Assembly (NCBI GenBank): GCA_965200115.1
Contig: OZ241336.1
Location: 3,534,001-3,598,000 of the forward strand
Direction of reading: 5' to 3'
Length of the DNA stretch: 64,000 bases
Source: JAPOUP01 sp026708635
GTDB taxonomy: Bacteria; Pseudomonadota; Alphaproteobacteria; Rhodobacterales; Rhodobacteraceae
In this document: in pieces, positions 25,770 to 34,284 of the stretch
Numbering within the stretch: the first letter of the stretch is position 1
Layout of the letters: every line of letters begins with the position of its first letter
Made by a program: the position numbers and the translations under genes
Notes under the pieces: model-generated
Database searches by the model: none
The model's input: only the letters and a program-made list of their open reading frames with translations
What the model was told of the DNA's origin: nothing

Positions 25770-26798
25770 CTAAGCGTCGATATCCAGGGTTTCCAAGGCC
25801 AGCCTGCAGATCGGCTCTACAGCTTTTATGACGTTCAGGGCGTTCCTGTTCGATGCATTCCCGGCCAGTGCGCGCGAATAGATCCCCTGCGCGATGGACG
25901 AATAGCGAAAAAAGGACAACGCCAATGCAAAGGTCCAGTCGCTCACGCCATCAATGCCGCGACAGCCGCAATAGTCGCGGATGATCTCTTCCTCCGAGGG
26001 CACCCCAAGCTCTTCGCGGTCCAGCATTCCGACACCTGAAACCAGTTCGCTTCCGGGCAGTCGCAGACTCATGCAGAAATAGGCAAGATCGGCGGTTGGG
26101 TGGCCCAGCGTCGAAAGCTCCCAGTCAAGCAGTGCCCGCACCTCATACCTGTCGCGATGGAATATAGCGTTGTCGATGCGGTAGTCACCGTGGATCAGGC
26201 CGACTTGCCCGTCATCCTCGGGCAGATTGCCGCCAAGCCATGCGATCAGCCGTTCGACAGAGTCATAGTCGGAGGTCTGTGCCGCGCGGTACTGCTTTTC
26301 CCAACGATAGAATTGTCGGTCGAAATATCCGCCTTTCCTGCCAAAATCCCCGAGTCCGACCGTATCGACATCAACCGAGTGCAGTGTCGCAAGCGTACGG
26401 GTCATTGCTGAATACACCAAACGGCGGCCCTCGCGGGGCAGTTCGGGCAGCGCGGGATCCCAATAGACCACGCCATCCTCGAAGCTCATGACAAAGAACA
26501 TCGAACCGATAACGTTATCGTCCTCGCAAAGAAGCAGGGGCTTGGCCACGGGAACCTCCGTCATGGACAGAGCGTTAAGCACCCTGAATTCCCGATCCAC
26601 GGCATGGGCCGATTTCAGCAGTTTCCCCGGCGGCTTACGGCGCAACACCAGCTTTCGCGCGCCGGATGTCAGTAGAAAGGTCGGGTTTGACTGACCTCCG
26701 GCGAACTTCTCGGCCTGGATGTCATCTTCCAGATCGGGAAGCCGGTCCCGCAGGTATTTGGACAGGCTATTGATATCGAGCGTATCTACCCAAGTCAT
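25770..26798 (-). CDS. Aminoglycoside phosphotransferase-like kinase (ACAD10/11 type)
   Basis: A 342-residue APH-fold protein. It has the nucleotide-binding FAGGQSNPTFLL and KLVLRRKPPG, the Brenner catalytic motif HGDYRIDN, and the metal-binding LLDWELSTLGHPTADLAYF. This pattern is that of the kinase domain found fused to acyl-CoA dehydrogenases in ACAD10/ACAD11, which acts on 4-hydroxyacyl-CoA. The ATG at 26798 (MTWVDTLDI) is chosen because the upstream 27 residues are Arg-rich and overlap the next gene. A role in hydroxy-fatty-acid catabolism is likely. Confidence 0.88.
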   Translation of the reverse strand: MTWVDTLDINSLSKYLRDRLPDLEDDIQAEKFAGGQSNPTFLLTSGARKLVLRRKPPGKLLKSAHAVDREFRVLNALSMTEVPVAKPLLLCEDDNVIGSMFFVMSFEDGVVYWDPALPELPREGRRLVYSAMTRTLATLHSVDVDTVGLGDFGRKGGYFDRQFYRWEKQYRAAQTSDYDSVERLIAWLGGNLPEDDGQVGLIHGDYRIDNAIFHRDRYEVRALLDWELSTLGHPTADLAYFCMSLRLPGSELVSGVGMLDREELGVPSEEEIIRDYCGCRGIDGVSDWTFALALSFFRYSSIAQGIYSRALAGNASNRNALNVIKAVEPICRLALETLDIDA

Positions 26799-26850
26799 CC
26801 GGACGACCTTCCCATCATGTCTGGAACCTCTCCGGGGCAAGAGGACCGGT

Positions 26851-27321
26851 TTACGTTTGATCGAAGACCACCATCCCAAGCCATTCCGCGATCAGGGCAG
26901 GCGTTTCGCTACCCTCGATTTCCACGACAAGCCCCAGTGTCCGCAGCAGGCTGTTGTCCGATTTCTGCCGGACACCAGACAGCGAAAACCTGCCCCGCAC
27001 GCGCGCGCCGCAGGGCACGGGCGCCAGGAATCTGAGCTTGTCGAACCCATAGTTGACCGCCATCCCTTCTCCGGGAAGAGGCTGGATCACGTCAAGAGCG
27101 AATCTGCTGGCCAGCGAAAGTGTAAGGAAGCCGTGGGCAATCGTGCCGCCAAAAGGTGAGTCCCGCGCCGCGCGTTCAACATCTGAATGAATCCACTGAT
27201 CGTCCCGGGTCAGTTTCCCGAAGCCGTCGATGAGGGGCTGGTCAATTTCGATCCAGTTCGACACGCCAAGCTCGGAGTTGACCTGCGCTTCAAGATCCCG
27301 CAGGATGGATTGGATTTGGCT
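26851..27321 (-). CDS. MaoC-family (R)-specific hydratase-like protein
   Basis: A 156-residue hotdog-fold protein of the NodN/MaoC type. The hydratase-2 motif is visible as DQWIHSDVERAARDSPFGGT followed by IAHGFLTLSL, containing the Asp/His pair. It would hydrate trans-2-enoyl-CoA to 3-hydroxyacyl-CoA. The start at 27321 (MSQIQSIL) drops seven doubtful residues. It precedes the APH-like gene in the same direction by 52 bases, so the two likely form one unit. Confidence 0.9.
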   Translation of the reverse strand, partial: SQIQSILRDLEAQVNSELGVSNWIEIDQPLIDGFGKLTRDDQWIHSDVERAARDSPFGGTIAHGFLTLSLASRFALDVIQPLPGEGMAVNYGFDKLRFLAPVPCGARVRGRFSLSGVRQKSDNSLLRTLGLVVEIEGSETPALIAEWLGMVVFDQT

Positions 27322-27360
27322 CATTAGGTCAAAGCCTCCCAAGCTGGTGAAATCGAACGT

Positions 27361-27413
27361 TCGCGGACACTATTCATTGGCTTTTCAATTCCCAGGTTCA
27401 GGCGTGTCCGCGA
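27361..27413. repeat. 10-bp inverted repeat with 33-bp spacer
   Basis: TCGCGGACAC (27361-27370) and GTGTCCGCGA (27404-27413) are exact reverse complements. They lie between the MaoC gene and oppF. This could be a small transposon scar, a regulatory site or the stem of a long hairpin; no ORF or target duplication is evident. Confidence 0.4.
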
Positions 27414-27472
27414 CCCACAGGTGACGGAAATCATCGGTGGTGGCCGGTCAGGCAGCCGTCTGGTCGGACGTG

Positions 27473-28444
27473 TTACCCCGGGAAGTGGCAAGCGACATGG
27501 GTGGCACCTCGCACCGACAGTTCCGGCTGGGTTTGACGGCACAGGTCCTGCGCCTTTGGGCAGCGCTCGGCAAAGGCGCAGCCCTTGGGCGGGTTGAGCG
27601 GGCTAGGCGGATCGCCCGTCAATTTTAGCGGCCGCACATAACCCTTTGACTTGCGACGCGCCAGCGACGGGGCGGCCGATAGCAGAGCCTGCGTGTAGGG
27701 ATGTTGGGGCGCGTCGAACAAAGCCTCGCACGGGGCGGCCTCGACAATCTTGCCGAGATACATCACCGCCACATCCTCGCAGATGTGACGCACCACGCCC
27801 AGATCATGCGAGATGAACAGATAGCTGAGGCCAAGCTCTGCCTTGAGCCGGTCCAGAAGGTTCAGGATCTGCGCCTGGATGGCAACGTCGAGCGCGGAGA
27901 CGGGCTCATCACAGACCAGCAGGCGTGGATTGGTGGTCAGGGCACGGGCAATCGAAATCCGCTGCCGCTGCCCGCCGGAGAACTGATGCGGGAACAAATT
28001 CAACTGGTCCGGTCGCAGGCCGACCAACTCAAAAAGCTCCACAACCCGCGCCTGGCGCTCCTCCCGTGTTCCGATGCCCATCAAATCCATCGGCTCGCGT
28101 ACGATATCGGTCACCCGGGCGCGTGGATTGAGCGAGGAATAGGGGTCCTGGAAGATCAGGGCCACATCACGACGGCGCCGCCGCATCTCTTCGTCCGAAA
28201 GCTTTAGGAGGTCGCTGCCCTCAAAGAGAACCTGCCCTCCCGAAGCCGCCGTCAGCCGGATTGCGGCCATGGCCGTGGTGGTCTTACCGGAACCGGACTC
28301 GCCGACAATTCCCAGAGCCCGGCCTTTTTCCAGGGAGAAGGACACGCTGCGCACCGCCTCCAGATATGGCTTCGGCGCGAATAGTCCGGGTCGGGGCAGG
28401 GCGAACTGGACGGTCAGGTCGCGGACCTCAAGAAGCCTGGTCAT
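27473..28444 (-). CDS. oppF: Peptide/nickel ABC transporter ATP-binding protein (OppF/DppF)
   Basis: A 323-residue ABC ATPase with Walker A GESGSGKTT, Q-loop ALIFQDPYSSLNPRA, signature FSGGQRQRISIARAL and Walker B LLVCDEPVSALD. The C-terminal oligopeptide-transporter extension has the Cys-bearing GCAFAERCPKAQDLC. It is the last gene of the importer operon and overlaps oppD by 4 bases. It energises the OppB/OppC channel at the inner membrane. Confidence 0.94.
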   Translation of the reverse strand: MTRLLEVRDLTVQFALPRPGLFAPKPYLEAVRSVSFSLEKGRALGIVGESGSGKTTTAMAAIRLTAASGGQVLFEGSDLLKLSDEEMRRRRRDVALIFQDPYSSLNPRARVTDIVREPMDLMGIGTREERQARVVELFELVGLRPDQLNLFPHQFSGGQRQRISIARALTTNPRLLVCDEPVSALDVAIQAQILNLLDRLKAELGLSYLFISHDLGVVRHICEDVAVMYLGKIVEAAPCEALFDAPQHPYTQALLSAAPSLARRKSKGYVRPLKLTGDPPSPLNPPKGCAFAERCPKAQDLCRQTQPELSVRGATHVACHFPG

Positions 28445-29418
28445 AGCCGGCTCTCCTCCACCCCGTGGCAGGCGGCCGGATGGTGCCCGTGATCAATCAG
28501 CCGCGGCTTTTCGGTGGTGCAGCGGGCCCTGTCATTGAACGCGCAGCGCTCGGCAAAGGCGCATCCGGCGCCAAGCAGATGCAACGGAGGCACGACACCC
28601 GGGATCTCTTTCAGCGTCCGTTCGGCACGCCCGAGGGTTGGAATGCAGTCGATCAGCCCGCGGGCATAGGGGTGTTGCGGCTGATCCAGGATCGAATCCG
28701 CGCTGCCTTCCTCGATCACGCGACCGGCATACATCACCGCCACCCGGTCCGCCATTTCGCTGATCGCCCCCATGTCGTGGGTGATCAGAATTATGGCCGC
28801 GCCGAAATCTCGCTGGATCTCGTTCAGAAGATCGAAGATCTGGGCCTGTACCGTCACGTCCAGCGCTGTGGTCGGCTCATCGGCGATCAACACCTTGGGG
28901 CGGCAGGACACCGCCATGGCGATCATAACACGCTGACGCATGCCGCCCGACAGTTGGTGCGGATAATCGCGCGCCCGCCTGTCCGGCGACGGGATCCCCA
29001 CCCGGTCCAGCAGGGCGACGGCATCGGTGAAGGCCCGATCAGCCGAAACGTTTTGATGCAGCGTAATGGCTTCGGCGATCTGATCGCCGACGGTGAACAC
29101 CGGGTTCAGCGACGTCATCGGTTCCTGGAAGATCATCGCGATGTCGCCACCGCGCAGCTTGCGCAGGCGGGCGGAGTTGGCGCCGATAAGCTCTTCTCCG
29201 GCCAGTTGGATAGAGCCATCGGCGATCCTGCCGGGCGGTGAGGGGATCAGCCCCATCGTCGCGAGTGCGGTAATGGACTTTCCGCACCCGGACTCGCCGA
29301 CCACACCCAGGGTTTCCCCCTCGTTCACATGCATCGAAATACTGTCGAGCGCGGTCACTTCGCCGTAGCGGGTGCGAAACGTGACCCGCAGCTTTTCGAT
29401 ACAGAGCAACGGGGCCAT
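28441..29418 (-). CDS. oppD: Peptide/nickel ABC transporter ATP-binding protein (OppD/DppD)
   Basis: A 325-residue ABC ATPase. Walker A is GESGCGKSITAL, the Q-loop AMIFQEPMTSLNPV, the signature LSGGMRQRVMIAMAV and Walker B VLIADEPTTALD. The C-terminal GCAFAERCAFND segment is typical of the OppD/DppD group. It overlaps oppC by one base at its start and oppF at its end, showing strict operon organisation. It pairs with OppF as the second nucleotide-binding subunit. Confidence 0.94.
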   Translation of the reverse strand: MAPLLCIEKLRVTFRTRYGEVTALDSISMHVNEGETLGVVGESGCGKSITALATMGLIPSPPGRIADGSIQLAGEELIGANSARLRKLRGGDIAMIFQEPMTSLNPVFTVGDQIAEAITLHQNVSADRAFTDAVALLDRVGIPSPDRRARDYPHQLSGGMRQRVMIAMAVSCRPKVLIADEPTTALDVTVQAQIFDLLNEIQRDFGAAIILITHDMGAISEMADRVAVMYAGRVIEEGSADSILDQPQHPYARGLIDCIPTLGRAERTLKEIPGVVPPLHLLGAGCAFAERCAFNDRARCTTEKPRLIDHGHHPAACHGVEESRL

Positions 29419-30287
29419 CAGCGCTCTCTCATCTTCGGGTTAAACGCATCGTTCAGCCCGTCGCCGATCAGCGAAACCGCGAACACCGTCAGAAAGATCG
29501 CCAGGCCCGGGAAGGTCACCGGCCACCAGGCGTCGAGTATGTAATCGCGGTTTGCCCCGATCATCAGGCCCCAGCTCATCACGTTGGGATCGCCGAGACC
29601 AAGAAAACTCAGCCCCGCTTCGAACAGGATCGCGACACCGATGGTAAGCGTTGCCGATACGATCAGCGGCGGTGCGGCATTGGGCAGGATCACCTTCCAG
29701 ATGATGCGCGCGTCGCGGGCGCCAATGGCCCGGGCCGCCGTGACATATTCCAGCTCTTTGACCTTGAGGAATTCCGCTCGGGTCAGACGGGCGGTTTGCG
29801 GCCAGCTCACCACGCCAATGGCAATCGCGATGGTCAGCAATGAGGGAGAAAACAGCGTGACCAGCACCATGGCGAACAGCAACGCGGGCAGAACCTGAAA
29901 GAACTCCGTGATACGCATCAGCAGATTGTCGACCCAGCCGCCATGGAAGCCCGCCAGCGCCCCCAGCGTGACACCGATGACCATCGTGATCGCCGCCGCC
30001 GCGGCCCCCACCGCAAGCGTCGGACCACCGCCGGTCAGCATGCCCGCCACGACGCTGCGGCCCAGGTAATCGGTGCCAAGCGGGAAGTCCGGGGTAACGC
30101 CCGGAGGCTCATGCGGCGCCCAGACGATTTCGAACGCGTCGCCCGTATAAATGAAGCTTCCATAAAGCGTCGCCAGGACAATGACGGTCAGGATAACCAC
30201 GCCGATCAGAGCCGGCACGTTTCGCCGAAATATCCGCCAGGCCTCAAGGGCCGGGCTCTCGGCCTTGTTCAGGGCTCTTTCGCTCAT
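29418..30287 (-). CDS. oppC: ABC transporter permease (OppC/DppC)
   Basis: A 289-residue permease with an N-terminal OppC_N helix (PALIGVVILTVIVLATLYGS), periplasmic loop, then the BPD_transp_1 domain of five helices. The EAA coupling loop is visible as YVTAARAIGARDARIIWKVI. The C-terminus is GDGLNDAFNPK, as in DppC proteins. It overlaps oppB by 4 bases and oppD by 1 base. Together with OppB it forms the membrane channel. Confidence 0.93.
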   Translation of the reverse strand: MSERALNKAESPALEAWRIFRRNVPALIGVVILTVIVLATLYGSFIYTGDAFEIVWAPHEPPGVTPDFPLGTDYLGRSVVAGMLTGGGPTLAVGAAAAAITMVIGVTLGALAGFHGGWVDNLLMRITEFFQVLPALLFAMVLVTLFSPSLLTIAIAIGVVSWPQTARLTRAEFLKVKELEYVTAARAIGARDARIIWKVILPNAAPPLIVSATLTIGVAILFEAGLSFLGLGDPNVMSWGLMIGANRDYILDAWWPVTFPGLAIFLTVFAVSLIGDGLNDAFNPKMRER

Positions 30288-31261
30288 GATTTCCCCCTCA
30301 GCCTCGGGTCAGCCCAGCGATAGGACATGTCGGTCAGGATATTGGCGACAACCACCATGAAGGAGGCGAAGAACAGCACCCCCATGATGGTCGGGTAGTC
30401 GCGCCGCAAAATGGAATCGAAAGCCAGCCGTCCCATGCCGGGCCAGTTGAATACCGTTTCCACCAGCAGGGCGCCCGAGATCAGGTTGCCGAACTGCAGG
30501 CCGGCGACGGTCAGGATCGGCAGCGCCGCATTGCGCAACGCATGTTTGAAGAGCACCGACCGTTCGGACGCGCCCTTGGCGCGCGCCGTGCGAATATAGT
30601 CCGACCCCAGAACCTCAAGCATCGACGCGCGGCCGAGGCGTGCGTACTGCGCCAGATAGATGATCGCCAGGGTAAAGGCGGGCAGCACCAAGTGGTGCAA
30701 CACATCAAGGGCCTGTACGAAGATGTTGGCGTCTCTCAGCTTGACCGACAGCATGCCTTCGACCGGGAAGATCGGCAGGATGCTGGCAAAGAGAATGATC
30801 AGCATGATCCCGGTCCAGAACACGGGAACCGCGTAACCGATCGTGGCAAAGACCGAAACGAAGGCCGAGACGACCCCGCCCGGCTTGCGCGAAGCGATCA
30901 CACCCAGAAATACGCCAAGCAGAATGGACAGGATCTGCGCGGTGATGACCAACAGAATGGTCGGCAGAATGCGCTGTGCGATCAGAGTCGTGACCGGTTG
31001 GTTGAAAAAGAAGCTCTGGCCCAGATCGAACCGCACCACGCCAGAGACATAGATCCAAAGCTGGGTGAGCAGGGGCTTGTTGAGCCCGTATTCCTCGCGG
31101 ATGCTTTCCAGCATCTCCTCGGTGGCCCCGCCCATTTCCCCGGCAATCACGACCGCTGGATCACCGGGCGCAAGCCGGATCAGCAGGAAATTCAGGATAA
31201 CGACACCAAGCATGAGCAGCAGTCCGTAGCCCACGCGCTTCATCAGATAGGATGCGCTCAT
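30284..31261 (-). CDS. oppB: ABC transporter permease (OppB/DppB)
   Basis: A 325-residue permease with six hydrophobic segments. It starts YLMKRVGYGLLLMLGVVILN, and PGDPAVV follows the first helix as usual for DppB. The EAA loop is YIRTARAKGASERSVLFKHA. It lies 266 bases downstream of the binding-protein gene, separated by a terminator-like hairpin, so its expression is probably lower than that of the binding protein. Confidence 0.93.
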   Translation of the reverse strand: MSASYLMKRVGYGLLLMLGVVILNFLLIRLAPGDPAVVIAGEMGGATEEMLESIREEYGLNKPLLTQLWIYVSGVVRFDLGQSFFFNQPVTTLIAQRILPTILLVITAQILSILLGVFLGVIASRKPGGVVSAFVSVFATIGYAVPVFWTGIMLIILFASILPIFPVEGMLSVKLRDANIFVQALDVLHHLVLPAFTLAIIYLAQYARLGRASMLEVLGSDYIRTARAKGASERSVLFKHALRNAALPILTVAGLQFGNLISGALLVETVFNWPGMGRLAFDSILRRDYPTIMGVLFFASFMVVVANILTDMSYRWADPRLRGKS

Positions 31262-31285
31262 GCTGCTTCCCCTTATCCAGCGCCG

Positions 31286-31320
31286 GAAAAAACGGGCGGG
31301 GACCGAAACGATCCCCGCCC
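31286..31320 (-). terminator. Attenuator-like terminator between binding protein and permease genes
   Basis: On the minus strand, GGGCGGGGA (31320-31312) pairs perfectly with TCCCCGCCC (31302-31294) over a 9-base loop, followed directly by a run of six T. This is a strong intrinsic terminator. Its place inside the operon suggests partial termination that raises binding-protein mRNA over permease mRNA. Confidence 0.75.
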
Positions 31321-31527
31321 GACCGGGAGGTTTCCTCAGCTAGGGTCCGCTGGCCGTCATGCTGGCGCGATCACGCCGGCGACGGCGTGAATCCCCGCCG
31401 CGAAGTTTCCGTCCGTCCTGTCCGCGCTCATCCCTCCGCCCGCGCCGCCGCTCCGGCGGTCAATGGCGAGATAAATGGCATCGAACCGCACGAATCGGAA
31501 CTCGACCGCAACGGACCCCGGTCCGCA

Positions 31528-33084
31528 TCATTCAGACCATTCCACCAAATCCATGGGGTGCATGAAGCCCCAGATGCCGGTCGGAACGTTCTCCAGCTTG
31601 GTGTCGTAGGCCGTATGATAGGGCAGCGAGTTGATCCAGTAGATTGGCAGGTCGGTCGCGACGATCTGCTGGAACTCGGCATAAAGCGCCTTGCGCTCGT
31701 CGTTATCGATTGACACGGCCGCCGCGTTTAACAGCTCGTCCACCCTCTCGTTCCGGTACTGCTGAGTGTTCGACCAGATCACGCCCTTGTTGATGTTGTT
31801 GCTGAGATAGGTGCGGTGTACGCCGATCACCGGATCGCCCCAGTTGAACACGATATCCATTGACAGTTCAAAATCGTGCCCGCCGACGCGGCCAGCCCAG
31901 GTCGGGAAGTCCGGTGCGGCCCGCACCTCGACCTCGATCCCGATCTTTTTCAGCTGCGACTTCATGTATTCGGCCAGCGATTGCTGCTGTTCCTTGGGGC
32001 CCGGAATATAGTCGACGGTCAGCGACATCCCGTCAGCGAACCCGGCTTCGGCCATCAGTTCGCGGGCCCTGTCGAGATCTAAGTCATAGGCCGGGATGGT
32101 TTCATCGAAGAACGGAGAGCTCTCGATGATCGGGCCGCGCTGTGGGGTCGAGACACCGCGGTGCAGGGCCTTGGTGATGAAGTCGCGGTCGATAGCATAG
32201 GCAATCGCCTGACGCACGCGAACGTCGCTGAGTTTCGGCGAGGCCGTGTTAAAGGCCAGCCAGTTCAGCGGGCCAACGGCGGCGTAGCCTTCGGTCGTAA
32301 GCGCCAGGTGCTCGACTTCTCCCAAACGGCTGATTTCCTGGCTGGTCCCGATGAACGGATAGACATCCGCGTCACCGTTTTCCATCGCGATCAAAAGCGC
32401 CGACGGGTCCTTGATGATCCGGATGATTATCTCATCCAGCCTCGGACGACCGTCCATGAAGAAGTTGGGGTTCCGCTTCAGCACAATCGCCTCGCCCGCG
32501 GTGAACTCCTCGAGCATGAACGGGCCGGAGCCTACCGGCGCGCTGTTAGCCGGATGGGTTTTTGGGTCCTGACCGTCGCCGAAGACGTGCTTGGGCATGA
32601 CCGGGGCAAGCGCGGGCGACAGCGCGAGCAACAATGCCGGGTGCGGCTGGCTCAGCTTGATCACCGCCGTGTGCTCATCCGGGGTTTCGATGGTTTCGAC
32701 GGGTGCGAACATCGACTTGAACGGATGGTTTTCCTTGATCGTCATGATCGAAAACGCGACGTCTTCGGATGTGACGGGCGTGCCGTCGTGGAACGTCGCG
32801 TTTTCGACGAGGTTCAGCGTCACGCTCAACCCGTCTTCGCTGAGATCCCAGCTTTCCGCCAAATAAGGCTGCGGATCCCAGTTTTCGTCATAGCGCAGGG
32901 GCGACGCGAAAATCTGGGTCGAGGGAACCGCCGTGGCGATCCCGCTCTGCACCGCACCGTTCAGGTGACGCGGAACGTTCGTCGACGCGATGGTTAGCGA
33001 ACCGCCATCAGCGATCGCGGGAACCGTCGCAATTGAGAGCGCGGTTACGCCCGCGGCGCCAAGCAGACATCTTGTCCAGTTCAT
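31528..33084 (-). CDS. Periplasmic substrate-binding protein of the Opp/Dpp-type importer
   Basis: A 518-residue SBP_bac_5 lipid-free binding protein. A Sec signal peptide (MNWTRCLLGAAGVTALSI, cleavage near AIADGG) is followed by the mature two-lobe fold, with the family hallmarks DGTPVTSEDVAFSI and RVRQAIAYAIDRDFI. The ATG at 33084 is preceded by a good GGGAGGA ribosome site, which decides against the upstream frame extension. It is the first gene of the ABC operon. Ligand is unknown; the neighbouring amidohydrolase and acyl-CoA genes hint at an amide or acyl compound rather than a peptide. Confidence 0.93.
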   Translation of the reverse strand: MNWTRCLLGAAGVTALSIATVPAIADGGSLTIASTNVPRHLNGAVQSGIATAVPSTQIFASPLRYDENWDPQPYLAESWDLSEDGLSVTLNLVENATFHDGTPVTSEDVAFSIMTIKENHPFKSMFAPVETIETPDEHTAVIKLSQPHPALLLALSPALAPVMPKHVFGDGQDPKTHPANSAPVGSGPFMLEEFTAGEAIVLKRNPNFFMDGRPRLDEIIIRIIKDPSALLIAMENGDADVYPFIGTSQEISRLGEVEHLALTTEGYAAVGPLNWLAFNTASPKLSDVRVRQAIAYAIDRDFITKALHRGVSTPQRGPIIESSPFFDETIPAYDLDLDRARELMAEAGFADGMSLTVDYIPGPKEQQQSLAEYMKSQLKKIGIEVEVRAAPDFPTWAGRVGGHDFELSMDIVFNWGDPVIGVHRTYLSNNINKGVIWSNTQQYRNERVDELLNAAAVSIDNDERKALYAEFQQIVATDLPIYWINSLPYHTAYDTKLENVPTGIWGFMHPMDLVEWSE

Positions 33085-33190
33085 TCGGGGTCCTCCCTTC
33101 AATATTTCCATACCCTGATAAGGAAGGTTAGCGAAGAGGAGAACAACGAAAAACTATCTTTTATTGGCGGGATAAGGACATTTTTTGTGT

Positions 33191-34123
33191 TTAAGGACTT
33201 CGATGAGTCATAAGCAAGTGGTCGAATGCCCCTTTTCCGGCCAGCTCCCGCCCGATTTCCCGTACCGCGCTTACAATCACCGATCCTTCCAGCGACGGGG
33301 CAAACGCGATACCAAACGCCGGGGCCAAACAGGCGTCCTTTATCGCGACCGCGCCGTACCCGTTTGTTCGATCCCTGTCGTGGGGACCGCAAATATTCAG
33401 GATCGAGTATCCCATCTCGTTTGCCACCAACCCTCTGATGACAGAGCTGGACTTTGTCGAGTGCACGACGTTCGGATGCAGTCCGCGATCCGTGAACAGC
33501 GACGTAAAATAGTTCTGGGTCGTGGTCAGATCCAACAGGATCATCGGTAACGGCGCAAGTTCGGACAGTGTGACTTCGCAATGCGATGCCAGCGGATAGC
33601 TTAGGGGCAACAACGCCCAGGGCGGCGCTTCGAAGAGCTCCTCGAACAGCAGACGGCCCGCTGGATCGTACTCATACATCATCGCGAGATCCACGGCCCC
33701 GGACAGAACAAGCTTCGTCAATTTGTCCATGTCGCCTTCGACGATATCGATCCTGATTCCCGGATAGACCCGTGCGATCCGCGACAGAATCGGAGGCAGG
33801 ATGAAAGAGGCTGTGGGGGCGTAACACCCCAGTCGCAGCGTTCCTGTCGGATCGCCGGTGATCGATTTCAGATCAGCACGGAACAGCTTCTCCTGTTCGA
33901 GGAACGCCGCGACGCGCTCCCCGACCGCAAGGCCGATCTCGGTCGGGATGATGCCCTTTGCCGGCACCCTTCGGAACAGGTCCGCGTTTACCGACTTTTC
34001 AATCAGATCTATGGCTGCCGTGATTGATGATTTGGAGATGTTCATCTCCGCGGCGGCCGTTGCGATGGAGCCGTTGCGAAGCGCGGCCTCGAAATATCGA
34101 AGCTGTTTGAGGGTGAGGCTCAT
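33191..34123 (-). CDS. LysR-family transcriptional regulator
   Basis: A 310-residue LTTR. The N-terminal winged HTH (about 1-60) includes LKQLRYFEAALRNGSIATAA and MNISKSSITAAIDLIEKSV. The effector domain starts near GTLRLGCYAPTASFILPPIL. The ATG at 34123 (MSLTLKQLRYFE) is the normal LysR start; ten upstream residues are excluded. It lies between the ABC operon (same strand) and the divergent amidohydrolase gene and probably controls one or both. Confidence 0.92.
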   Translation of the reverse strand: MSLTLKQLRYFEAALRNGSIATAAAEMNISKSSITAAIDLIEKSVNADLFRRVPAKGIIPTEIGLAVGERVAAFLEQEKLFRADLKSITGDPTGTLRLGCYAPTASFILPPILSRIARVYPGIRIDIVEGDMDKLTKLVLSGAVDLAMMYEYDPAGRLLFEELFEAPPWALLPLSYPLASHCEVTLSELAPLPMILLDLTTTQNYFTSLFTDRGLHPNVVHSTKSSSVIRGLVANEMGYSILNICGPHDRDRTNGYGAVAIKDACLAPAFGIAFAPSLEGSVIVSAVREIGRELAGKGAFDHLLMTHRSP

Positions 34124-34284
34124 TCCGGAATCGCCTAATTTTTTGAACAGCATAGAACACTAAATACATTTTACTGTGGGTCAATGCCTGACTAGGGTTC
34201 GTTGACTGTTGGGTTGCGATTCGTGCGGTCGCCGCGACATGAAAGTCTACAGGCCCCGGGCTCTGTAGAAAGAGGGGTTGGAGG

